Below, one piece after another: positions 8,011 to 15,685 of a stretch of DNA of 39,509 nt (within the stretch, counting starts at the first letter, position 1; each line of letters starts with the position of its first letter). Source of the stretch: JAHCHL01 sp964546835. Lineage in GTDB: Bacteria; Armatimonadota; Fimbriimonadia; Fimbriimonadales; ATM1. The notes beneath the pieces are model-generated. The model was not told the origin of the DNA and searched no databases. It saw only the letters and a list, made by a program, of their open reading frames with translations. Position numbers and translations under genes: made by a program. The stretch is from contig CAZJKW010000004.1 in NCBI GenBank assembly GCA_964546835.1, forward strand, positions 1-39,509. The letters run 5' to 3'.

Positions 8011-8376
8011 CTATTTGCTGGGCAATTGGGCGTTTTTTCGGATTAAGTAATGCAACTGAACATAGTAAAACAGAAAAACAAATAACAGCAGAAGCCATTG
8101 GGATGTAAGTTGCGCGAAAACTAAACTCATGCAAAAGTAAAGTATTAAGAGCATTGACATAATGAAAATTCCACTTCTTTTTTTGAAAAGGAAGAAGCGA
8201 AAGGTGGCGTATACCTGAATGACAAGCACAAAACAAAAAATCCATACGATTGTGGTCTTGGTTTCGGCATTAAGGTGTAATCGCTTCAAGAACAGGATGA
8301 CTGCGCATGGCGATAACAGAGAGAGGTGACCAAACAAGTAGTTGACGATAACATCTTTTTTGGTTACGTCGTTCAT
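8011..8376 (-). CDS. Four-helix membrane protein coupled to SRAP
   Basis: The 121-residue protein has four hydrophobic segments: HLSLLSPCAVILFL, TTIVWIFCFVLVIQVYATF, IFIMSMLLILYFCMSLVFA and WLLLLFVFLFYYVQLHYL. They are joined by short basic loops. No family is recognised. Its ATG shares a base with the TAA of the SRAP gene (TAATG at 8378-8374 on the minus strand), a classic translational-coupling junction. It is therefore made together with a DNA-damage protein, although the reason is unclear. It ends 26 nt before the promoter of the galactosidase gene. Confidence 0.7.
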   Translation of the reverse strand: MNDVTKKDVIVNYLFGHLSLLSPCAVILFLKRLHLNAETKTTIVWIFCFVLVIQVYATFRFFLFKKRSGIFIMSMLLILYFCMSLVFAQLTSQWLLLLFVFLFYYVQLHYLIRKNAQLPSK

Positions 8377-9032
8377 TAGTCATTCAAATCAAGCGTTTGT
8401 TGTCCTGCATATTCTCTAGACGATTTTTTGTGAGAATCAAATTCTAAAGTCATCGGAATTTCTTCGTTGGGTTTTAGCATGGATTGGAGTAAATCTGTGT
8501 CATGATTTTTTGGGTTTAACCATTTATCATATTGTTCCGGCTTCAGTAATGCGGGCATTCTGTCGTGGATTTTTGAAATTAATTGATTCGATTCAGTGGT
8601 TATTAATGAGCAGGACGTGATGGGTGTTTGGTTGATGTTTGATTCTTCCCAAATTCCTGCGACTCCCATGGTTTTTCCATTTTTTAATTGGATTCGATAT
8701 CGAGAAGTTGCGTCATATTCATAAAACATTTCGATAGGAATAATACAGCGTCGTTTTTGAAAAGCATCTTTGTATGCGGGCTTTGTTGCGATGGTTTCCG
8801 ACCTCGCGTTAATCATGCTGGTTCCAATTTTCGGGTCTTTTGCCCAATTTGGAATCAAACCCCATTTGAAGTACTTGAGTTGGTTCTCGCCTGTATGCGG
8901 CTCGGTCAAGATTATCGGAATGGGATTGGTTGGTCTGAATTCGGTTGAGATTGCGGGCAGTTCGCTTGATTCGACTCCCAGTTGCTCTAAAAACTCAAGT
9001 AGACCTTGTCCGACTTTGTAATGAGCGCACAT
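8376..9032 (-). CDS. SRAP (YedK/HMCES-type) abasic-site DNA-protein crosslinking protein
   Basis: The 218-residue SOS-response-associated peptidase family protein crosslinks to abasic sites in single-stranded DNA through its second residue. C2, exposed after removal of Met1, is present (MCAHYK; most members have CGRY). Other family signatures are visible: WGLIPNWAKD at 57-66, INARSET at 74-80 (N75, R77), FYEY with E105, and the catalytic-loop H156 in IHDRMP. Length is typical (about 210-230). It is divergent from imuB-dnaE2, which fits a shared DNA-damage response. The upstream CATAAT lies 7 nt before the ATG, suggesting a leaderless mRNA. Confidence 0.93.
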   Translation of the reverse strand: MCAHYKVGQGLLEFLEQLGVESSELPAISTEFRPTNPIPIILTEPHTGENQLKYFKWGLIPNWAKDPKIGTSMINARSETIATKPAYKDAFQKRRCIIPIEMFYEYDATSRYRIQLKNGKTMGVAGIWEESNINQTPITSCSLITTESNQLISKIHDRMPALLKPEQYDKWLNPKNHDTDLLQSMLKPNEEIPMTLEFDSHKKSSREYAGQQTLDLND

Positions 9033-9083
9033 CGGCTTGATTATGGTTGCGAATTGAGTAAAAATCTGATATAGTAGACATTT
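9033..9083. promoter_or_regulatory. Divergent promoter region of the SRAP and imuB-dnaE2 units
   Basis: The 51-bp gap carries CATAAT for the minus gene (9045-9040, 7 nt before ATG) and TATAGT for the plus gene (about 9070-9075, 8 nt before GTG). A dyad ATATAG-N14-CTATAT is centred near 9081 and overlaps the plus start. It is a candidate damage-response operator but matches no LexA box I know. Positions near 9070-9095 may be off by one. Confidence 0.45.
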
Positions 9084-10277
9084 GTGCGCTATATTCTCTA
9101 TTTAAACATTGACGGATTGTATGCCCGGCATCAGACGCCGGACCCTAAGGTGCCGTGGGTTTTGTTCAAAGAGAAGACCGTTCTTGATGCCAGTGAGAGT
9201 GCGAGAAGGCATGGAGTTGTGCCGGGGATGGGTTTGGCTGAGGCGCGCGCCATCTTGCATGGTGAAGGCAGTTTTAAGGAGTGGTCCGCAGAGCAATTCG
9301 TCGCAACTCAAGAGATTTGGCTTGACCTGTGTGCAAAGTGTACGAACGCCATTGAACCGGAATCTCAACATTCAGGATGGTTAGATTTATCCGGACACCC
9401 GGAACCATTTATTGTGTGCAGACAATTAAAAGAGATGTTATGCAGACAGTTTGGAAACCAAATTCAAATGGGGCTTGGGAAATGGAAATGGTTGTCGAAA
9501 TTATCAGCAAGAGTTTGCCATCCAAACACGCCATTTGATTTATGGCAACAAACCATGGAATGTTGCTTGTTTAATACCGATGATTTTTTATCACCCATAT
9601 CTGTCATTCATTTGGACCCACTCGAATCAGAATATCGAGACAGACTACTGTTTTTGGGCTATTCAACCATTGGGCAAACTAAATCTTTGCCCTACAACTT
9701 ATTAAAATCGCAATTTGGGCGATCTGCACATAAAATCCAGCAACTCATTTCTGGAACCTATTTTGATCAAGTTATTCCGATATATCCAAAGTTATCTTTA
9801 GGATTCAGTTTCTACTTCCCTAACGCTGCAGAAACGGTTGATCAGTTGTTAACGGGGATTCATTCGGTTTCAAAGCGACTTCACTTTGAACTGCAAAAAA
9901 AAGATCTTCATGGTACCGATGTGATGATAGAACTTGAATATGCAAACGATTGCAAGGAATCATTACAAAGAAGATTTGTAAAGCCGATTTACAGTCAAAA
10001 GAGTATCTATTTCGCCTTAAACTTGCTCGTAAAACAGGTTAATCAGCCGGTTAACTCATTTTTTGTCAGGATATCCGGACTACAACCAAACAGTGCTTCA
10101 CAGCAAAACATGAACGGCCATTTTGTAAAATCACAGAGCATAGAAAAAAGTTCTGATGCCATTAATTCGCTTAAAACTGTTTTCGGAAAGCACGCAGTTA
10201 GACAAGCGAGCGAACTATCTGACAATCGCAGAAGTAAGTTATTGCGCTTTTGGAAGGACGTAACCGGATGGGTCTAA
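9084..10277 (+). CDS. imuB: ImuB-like inactive Y-family polymerase homologue
   Basis: The 397-residue protein begins MRYILYLNIDGLYARHQ and continues SESARRHGVVPGMGLAEARAI, matching the palm of Y-family polymerases. The second catalytic block, normally SIDEAFLDLTG, is replaced here by PESQHSGWLDLSGH. The acidic pair is gone, as in ImuB, which acts as a non-catalytic adaptor between the beta clamp and DnaE2/ImuC during damage-induced mutagenesis. The C-terminal part (about 230-397) is a degenerate little-finger-like region. It overlaps dnaE2 by 10 bp (10268-10277), indicating coupled translation. No imuA-like gene is adjacent. The GTG start has a -10 box just upstream. Confidence 0.85.
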   Translation: MRYILYLNIDGLYARHQTPDPKVPWVLFKEKTVLDASESARRHGVVPGMGLAEARAILHGEGSFKEWSAEQFVATQEIWLDLCAKCTNAIEPESQHSGWLDLSGHPEPFIVCRQLKEMLCRQFGNQIQMGLGKWKWLSKLSARVCHPNTPFDLWQQTMECCLFNTDDFLSPISVIHLDPLESEYRDRLLFLGYSTIGQTKSLPYNLLKSQFGRSAHKIQQLISGTYFDQVIPIYPKLSLGFSFYFPNAAETVDQLLTGIHSVSKRLHFELQKKDLHGTDVMIELEYANDCKESLQRRFVKPIYSQKSIYFALNLLVKQVNQPVNSFFVRISGLQPNSASQQNMNGHFVKSQSIEKSSDAINSLKTVFGKHAVRQASELSDNRRSKLLRFWKDVTGWV

Positions 10278-13200
10278 GCAAAAAACCAAAAACAATTGCA
10301 AGGTGGCGCGAGGTTGGAGAATGGTGGGTCGGCGAGCCTACTCGTGATATCGTTCGTTATGTTGACGAGAACGGAGTTTTGCAAGAATCAGAAAAACTGT
10401 TACCATCAGCAGGAAAATTGAAAAACAATTCTAAGCAAACTTTAAAAGAAAATCACAATGAAGAGTGGGAATTACGAATCCATAAAACTCGGGATGAAAA
10501 AGTTGCCAAAGCATGTGGTTTGTTAAAACCAAATCAGATGATTGAGTTAAAAACTCACACCGAAAATGCTGTTATGGCACCCTACGGCACGAGTCGAAAA
10601 GAAATCGGGCGCGCACAACGATTGTTTCAGTTAAACAAAGATCCAAAAAAGCATTATAAAAGCAGTTATGCAGCATTACATGTTTATTCCGGTTATGCCT
10701 TTGGCAGAGGCACGATGCTAGCAGAAGAAATTCCACTCATTTGTTCAGGCGCGGGAATCAAATCAGTTGCATTAGTTGACCCATTTTCCATGGCAGGGGT
10801 TGTGGAATTTTCTCGCAGAGCAAAATCCGTCGGAATAAAACCATTAATCGGTGCAAGCATTCAAATACCGGAAGGCGGTTGGATTGTATTGATTGCGAAA
10901 AGTCGCATTGGATACCATAATTTATCACAATTAATTACTTCATGTCATATTGAACAACCCAGACAATTCCCATTAGCCACATGGGAAAACATCGAAAGAT
11001 TTTCTCAAGATTTAATTTGTTTAACTGGAGGCGACATTGGACCTCTAAATCAACTTTTAACACGAAAACAGTTTACCGAAGCACAAATTCTGGTTGATCA
11101 CTTAATTAGCATATTCGGAAACACACAATTGTTTATCGAAATTGAGCGTTGCTTTTTGCCCTGGGAAATCTCGGTTAATAAACTGCTACTTGATTTGGCC
11201 GAAAAAAACGGAGTTGCTTCAGTCGCTGGTGGCCTGAACACCCATGCGCGACGAGAACATTTCCCTGCCCAAGACGTATTGGTTTGCGTTGACACACTTT
11301 GTTTAATTGATGAAATCATTGGACGAAAGCCGATTCGCCATGAAACACAGCCACAATTCGAACGGCGACCGGAACGCGCATTAAACGCTGAAAGATTTTT
11401 GCATACACCTCAAGAAATGTATGAACTGTTTTCAGACTTTCCACGATTGGTTGACAAAACGCTTGAAATCGCTGCAATGTGTGATGATGATGTCTTACCC
11501 TCGCGCAGCAAATTACCGTCAACTTATTCTGACCCATCTCATACGCTTTACGAAATTACACATGCCTGTGCAATGGAGAAACATAAAACAATATCATCAA
11601 CGCTTAAGCGTAGAATTAATTACGAATTAGAAAGAATCTGCAGGTTAAATTTTGCAGATCATTTTTTGCTGAGTTGGGATATGTGTTTGTGGGCAACAGA
11701 GCAAGGCATTTTGTTTTCCGGGCGTGGTTCTGTGGTTGATTCTGCCGTTGCATACTGTTTAGGTTTATCACGAATTGACGCATACAAACATAGTCTTCAT
11801 TTTGATCGTTTTTTGCCCGATGATGGCACAAAAAGACCTGATATTGACATTGATTTTGAAGCAAAACATCGTGACGATGTTCGACTTTATTTGTCAAAAA
11901 AATACGGCAGTAATAATGTGACGGGCATCGCTGCAATCGGTGCTTATTGCACACGCGGAATTGTGCGGGAGTTAGGAAAAGTTTTTGGCTTGCCAAATGA
12001 AATCATTGGCTTTTTAGCAAAGAGAATTCACGGTGGCATATCGCCAATTCATCTTGAATCTGCGTTAATTAAGCGACCAGAATTAGCGAATTCCGGCATA
12101 CCAAAAGAACGTTTTCACTGGGTATTTGAACTTTCGGAAAGATTGATGGATGTCCCAAGAAATATGCGTTCACATTCTTCGGGTGTTATCGTTGCCGATT
12201 CACCTATTTCGGAAACTGCGCCGGTCATGTGGTCGGCATCGCCGTTTTCAAAAAACAGAATCCCTTCAAACGCCGAAGCAGATTTCGAATCCGAAACTCA
12301 TTTGTTCCCGATTATTCAATGGGACAAACGTTCCGCAAAATACTTCTTTGATAAATTTGATATTCTTTGTTTGCGCGGACATGATGTTCTTTCAGGTGCC
12401 AACAATCGAATTCGATTGGTAAGTGAGGAGTTTGACGTTAACAACATCAATACTGACGATGATGCGATTTACCGGACAATGCGGGCAGGTGAGTTAATTG
12501 GAATTCCACAATCTGCATCTCCTGCTATGAGGCAAGCACACATGAGATTACAAACAGAAAACTTACATGATGCGAGTTTGGTGCAAGCAGGAATTCGACC
12601 CGGCGTTGGTGGTGCAGTCAAAATCAACGAATTAATTGCGCGCAGAAGAGGAAAACCTTACTCGTTTGAACATCCTGATTTGGAAAGCATTTTAGGTATC
12701 ACTTATGGAATCATTGTTTTTCAGGAACAAGTTGACCAACTATTGCAAACGTTTTGCCGGTATACATCCGGCGAAGCAGAAGACATTCGCGAAGCAATCC
12801 ATAAAAAACGACGCGAAGATTATGGAGCGCAACTAAAAAACGAGATAATTACGAAAGTCATAAACAATGGCTATTCACAGGTGGTTGCCGAAAAGGTTTA
12901 TGAATATGTCGCCGGATTTAAAGGGTATGGCTTTGCGCAAGGCCATGCTCTGGCATTTGCAGAAATTAGTTTGCGATCTATTTATTGTCAGCAAAATTAC
13001 CCGGCGGAATATTTCGCATCACTCTTAACCGCGCAGCCTGCCGGTTATTATGGCCCGAAAACGCTCGTAAATGAAGCACGACTAAGAGGAGTTTGTATAT
13101 TACATCCCGATGTCAACAAAAGTAATGTTACGTTTGCCGTAGAGAATATAGTTTCGCCAATGAATCCTAAACTGCTGATTCCAAATGCAGGAATTCGAAT

Positions 13201-13930
13201 TGGATTAATGCAGGTCTATGGTTTATCGGAACCAACAAAGCAGAAAATTATTGCCAATAGGTGCATGGCATATAAGTCGATTTTTGATTTTGTAGCGCGA
13301 GTCTCGCCTCAACGCGATGAATTAGAAAATTTGATTCAATGTGGTGCTATGGATTCGCTGCATCATAATCGGCGCGCATTGCTATGGTCAATTCCAGAGG
13401 CATTTGAATTCGCAGCTGCAGCTTCAAATGCACTTCCTTTGTGCTTTAGTGAGCCAAAAATTAACGAATCCATACATGATTTTTCTGATACCGAAAAAGC
13501 AGCCAGAGAAAGGGCAATTCTCGACCTTGATGTTTCTGCTCACATTATGTCATTCGAGCGAAAGAGAATTATGTCTAAGGGTGGAATCAGTGCATCTCAA
13601 GCAAAACAGTTATTGCCCGGCCAAAAAGCTATCGTAGTAGGCAATCCGATAAGATTAAGATTTCCTCCCACACCAAGCGGAAAACGGGTTGTATTTTTTG
13701 ATCTGGAAGATGAAACCGGATTACTAAATGTCACCTGCTTTGATGCCGTTTACAAAAAAGATGGACATTCGATTGTCTGTTCACCCTATGTAACCATTAT
13801 TGGCGAAGGACAAGACCGCGATGGGCATACTGCATTTTTAGCACACAGAGTTTTCCCATACAACCCAAAAATCTTTTCGCAAGAAACAGTGGATTCAACC
13901 GCCGGAATTGCTGACTTTCTTGCACAATAA
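10268..13930 (+). CDS. dnaE2: DnaE2/ImuC-type error-prone DNA polymerase III alpha subunit
   Basis: From the ATG at 10268 the product is 1220 residues (a TTG at 10250 would add six). The order is an N-terminal DUF6504-like segment (about 5-45, RWREVGEWWVGEPTRDIVRY), a PHP domain (about 135-345), the C-family palm, a helix-hairpin-helix region, and an OB fold near 1120-1190 (VVFFDLEDETGLLNVTCF). The polymerase triad is intact: D525 and D527 in PDIDIDF, and D698 in KFDILCL. The PHP metal site is degraded: HVYS instead of HxHS and VDPFSM instead of TDHGNM, so nuclease activity is unlikely. Cotranscription with imuB points to translesion synthesis. The stop abuts the next gene as TAATTA. Confidence 0.92.
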   Translation: MGLSKKPKTIARWREVGEWWVGEPTRDIVRYVDENGVLQESEKLLPSAGKLKNNSKQTLKENHNEEWELRIHKTRDEKVAKACGLLKPNQMIELKTHTENAVMAPYGTSRKEIGRAQRLFQLNKDPKKHYKSSYAALHVYSGYAFGRGTMLAEEIPLICSGAGIKSVALVDPFSMAGVVEFSRRAKSVGIKPLIGASIQIPEGGWIVLIAKSRIGYHNLSQLITSCHIEQPRQFPLATWENIERFSQDLICLTGGDIGPLNQLLTRKQFTEAQILVDHLISIFGNTQLFIEIERCFLPWEISVNKLLLDLAEKNGVASVAGGLNTHARREHFPAQDVLVCVDTLCLIDEIIGRKPIRHETQPQFERRPERALNAERFLHTPQEMYELFSDFPRLVDKTLEIAAMCDDDVLPSRSKLPSTYSDPSHTLYEITHACAMEKHKTISSTLKRRINYELERICRLNFADHFLLSWDMCLWATEQGILFSGRGSVVDSAVAYCLGLSRIDAYKHSLHFDRFLPDDGTKRPDIDIDFEAKHRDDVRLYLSKKYGSNNVTGIAAIGAYCTRGIVRELGKVFGLPNEIIGFLAKRIHGGISPIHLESALIKRPELANSGIPKERFHWVFELSERLMDVPRNMRSHSSGVIVADSPISETAPVMWSASPFSKNRIPSNAEADFESETHLFPIIQWDKRSAKYFFDKFDILCLRGHDVLSGANNRIRLVSEEFDVNNINTDDDAIYRTMRAGELIGIPQSASPAMRQAHMRLQTENLHDASLVQAGIRPGVGGAVKINELIARRRGKPYSFEHPDLESILGITYGIIVFQEQVDQLLQTFCRYTSGEAEDIREAIHKKRREDYGAQLKNEIITKVINNGYSQVVAEKVYEYVAGFKGYGFAQGHALAFAEISLRSIYCQQNYPAEYFASLLTAQPAGYYGPKTLVNEARLRGVCILHPDVNKSNVTFAVENIVSPMNPKLLIPNAGIRIGLMQVYGLSEPTKQKIIANRCMAYKSIFDFVARVSPQRDELENLIQCGAMDSLHHNRRALLWSIPEAFEFAAAASNALPLCFSEPKINESIHDFSDTEKAARERAILDLDVSAHIMSFERKRIMSKGGISASQAKQLLPGQKAIVVGNPIRLRFPPTPSGKRVVFFDLEDETGLLNVTCFDAVYKKDGHSIVCSPYVTIIGEGQDRDGHTAFLAHRVFPYNPKIFSQETVDSTAGIADFLAQ

Positions 13931-15178
13931 TTACTGAATCATTTCTCTTACAACACGCTCAGAACTCTCAAGGGCTCCCTCAATAAAACCTAACCACGTT
14001 GCCGTGTGCTCACCGGCAAAATGAACATTCCTATCTGGAATCGCCAATGCATCCAAACCACAAAAAGAATTTCCTGGTGCAAAGTGAGAAAAACCGCCCA
14101 AACAAAACCTGTTCTCCGTCCAATCAAAAACCCATCCTCGAACAAAATGCTTCTTACATCCGGGAATCAGTTTCTCCAACTCATCCAAAGACGCCGCGAT
14201 TACATCACCTTTCGATCTCCAATAAACAGTATCTTCACCACAAACGTATGCAGTCAAAACAGGAGAGCCGTTCCGCCCCCCAACCCAAATCTGTTGCAAC
14301 TTAGAATCCGCCATGTGATATCCAACATCCCAAAAAATTGAATCAAACTCCCAAACAATGTTCGTGATTCTGCTCATCTTCATTTTGCTTGCAACACCAT
14401 ACCCCANNNNNNNNNNCAATGTCGCCAGAATCGGTGGCGAAACGGTCAACACAACCTTATCAAACCTCAACACGTCGCTTTCAAACTGCAAAGCCACACC
14501 AGAAGAATCTTGAGATACACCAATTAACTTACAACCCAGTTTTGGATTCAAGTTAGAACTGTCGCAAATTTTTTCAAAAGCCAAACCCATCCCATTTTTT
14601 GCCCTCAAGGCACTTGCATCATCATCCTCTCTATCCAAATAATGTGCATAACCACAAAGCCAACCCAGCAAACTCACATTTTGCAAATCATCACCTTCAT
14701 CGCTACGAAAATACGCGTTGCACCACCATTTTCCGCGCTCTGACAAACAATTCTCCCCAATAAAATCGGCTACCGACAACTGATCCAATTCAGAAAATTC
14801 AACATTTTCCCAGGGCCTCAAATCTAATTTGCTTGCAATTTCTTCGGCTTTTGATTCAACCCGCTCCAAATCTTCTTCTGCATCTCTCCAAAAATTTGAT
14901 GCATTACAACGTTCTCCATTATAATGAATACAATAATCGTTAGAATCTCCACTTTCTACTTCAACACCGAATTCTTCAAACAAATTTAGAATCCGATAGT
15001 GGTCTGCATCAATCCACTCGCCACCGGAATCAAAGACTGCGTCTCCGTCACAAATTGTTTGAACTCGACCTCCAACTTTTTCATTGGCTTCAAAAAGCGA
15101 AACCTCAAGCCCTGCATCTTTCAGTAGCATCGAAGTCCGAATGCCCGCAACACCGGCACCAATTACCGCCACTTTCAC
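13931..15178 (-). CDS. Flavin-containing amine oxidase family protein, interrupted by an assembly gap
   Basis: The product starts with a dinucleotide-binding motif (VAVIGAGVAGIRTSMLLKDAG), then EANEKVGGRV and DSGGEWID. It ends FAGEHTATWLGFIEGALESS, which is the FAD-binding C-terminal motif of monoamine oxidases and related desaturases. The substrate cannot be told. About 415 residues are seen, with 10 Ns in the middle. The stretch between TVSPPILATL and GYGVASKMK is some 14 residues shorter than in relatives, so real sequence is probably missing there. The GTG start overlaps the preceding gene's stop by 4 bp (GTGA), so the two are translated together. Confidence 0.85.
   Translation of the reverse strand: MKVAVIGAGVAGIRTSMLLKDAGLEVSLFEANEKVGGRVQTICDGDAVFDSGGEWIDADHYRILNLFEEFGVEVESGDSNDYCIHYNGERCNASNFWRDAEEDLERVESKAEEIASKLDLRPWENVEFSELDQLSVADFIGENCLSERGKWWCNAYFRSDEGDDLQNVSLLGWLCGYAHYLDREDDDASALRAKNGMGLAFEKICDSSNLNPKLGCKLIGVSQDSSGVALQFESDVLRFDKVVLTVSPPILATLXXXXGYGVASKMKMSRITNIVWEFDSIFWDVGYHMADSKLQQIWVGGRNGSPVLTAYVCGEDTVYWRSKGDVIAASLDELEKLIPGCKKHFVRGWVFDWTENRFCLGGFSHFAPGNSFCGLDALAIPDRNVHFAGEHTATWLGFIEGALESSERVVREMIQ
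14407..14416. other. Assembly gap of 10 Ns
   Basis: Ten undetermined bases lie inside the amine oxidase gene. The frame matches on both sides, so the true gap length should equal 1 modulo 3. Protein comparison with the family suggests roughly 50 nt rather than 10. Confidence 0.97.
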
Positions 15179-15636
15179 TGGACTTCCACCATATACCTTG
15201 GGTCAATCCTAATCTTTTTCTTATCCAAAGAATAAACTTCACATTCACCAAAAATATCCGAAATCTCAACATTCGATTTTTCATGCTGCAATGTTGAAAC
15301 CGGGTAAGAAGTTGGCCCGAACATTCTCTTAACAACGAGAAATTCATTCTCGACCCGATAAGTGCCACTAACCGAGTAGAACTTTATCAACATTCTAGTT
15401 ACCATCAAAATAAGAATCAGTTCCACCAAAACGACACCAAACACAGAAATCCAATCTTTCTCGCCTAATGAAAATAACTTTATCAATCCAAATCTACGGT
15501 TAATGAACGGCATAGCCAAAAAAGCAAAAAACATGGAAACAAACGGCAATATAATCCACCACGGCAAAAGGGTCACTTTATCGGATTTAGGATTATAGCG
15601 ATAGGTCACCCCTGTTCTTAATGCCGAAACTGTCAT
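15175..15636 (-). CDS. Membrane protein with a bacterial PH-like C-terminal domain
   Basis: The 153-residue protein has two membrane helices (LPWWIILPFVSMFFAFLAMPF and WISVFGVVLVELILILMVTRML). A beta-rich C-terminus (about 88-150) follows: GTYRVENEFLVVKRMFGPTSYPVSTLQHEKSN and CEVYSLDKKKIRIDP. This arrangement resembles small bacterial bPH2-type membrane proteins. It is the first gene of a two-gene unit with the amine oxidase (4-bp overlap). Its ATG interlocks with a plus-strand ATG at 15635 in CATG, but the ABC gene more likely starts at 15686. The function is unknown. Confidence 0.65.
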   Translation of the reverse strand: MTVSALRTGVTYRYNPKSDKVTLLPWWIILPFVSMFFAFLAMPFINRRFGLIKLFSLGEKDWISVFGVVLVELILILMVTRMLIKFYSVSGTYRVENEFLVVKRMFGPTSYPVSTLQHEKSNVEISDIFGECEVYSLDKKKIRIDPRYMVEVQ

Positions 15637-15685
15637 GCTCGCATCATTTTGGCTTAACGTCGCAACAATATGTCAGGATTGCCAA

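Noticed and set aside
7600..8046. 148-residue plus-strand frame
   Set aside because: It overlaps the NPCBM region of the galactosidase gene and its promoter and has no recognisable domain.
11616..11996. 126-residue minus-strand frame
   Set aside because: It lies inside the DnaE2 palm domain and has no coding character of its own.
13925..13990. Bidirectional terminator between dnaE2 and the amine oxidase
   Set aside because: Only short 3-4 bp stems can be formed around the TAATTA junction; nothing convincing.
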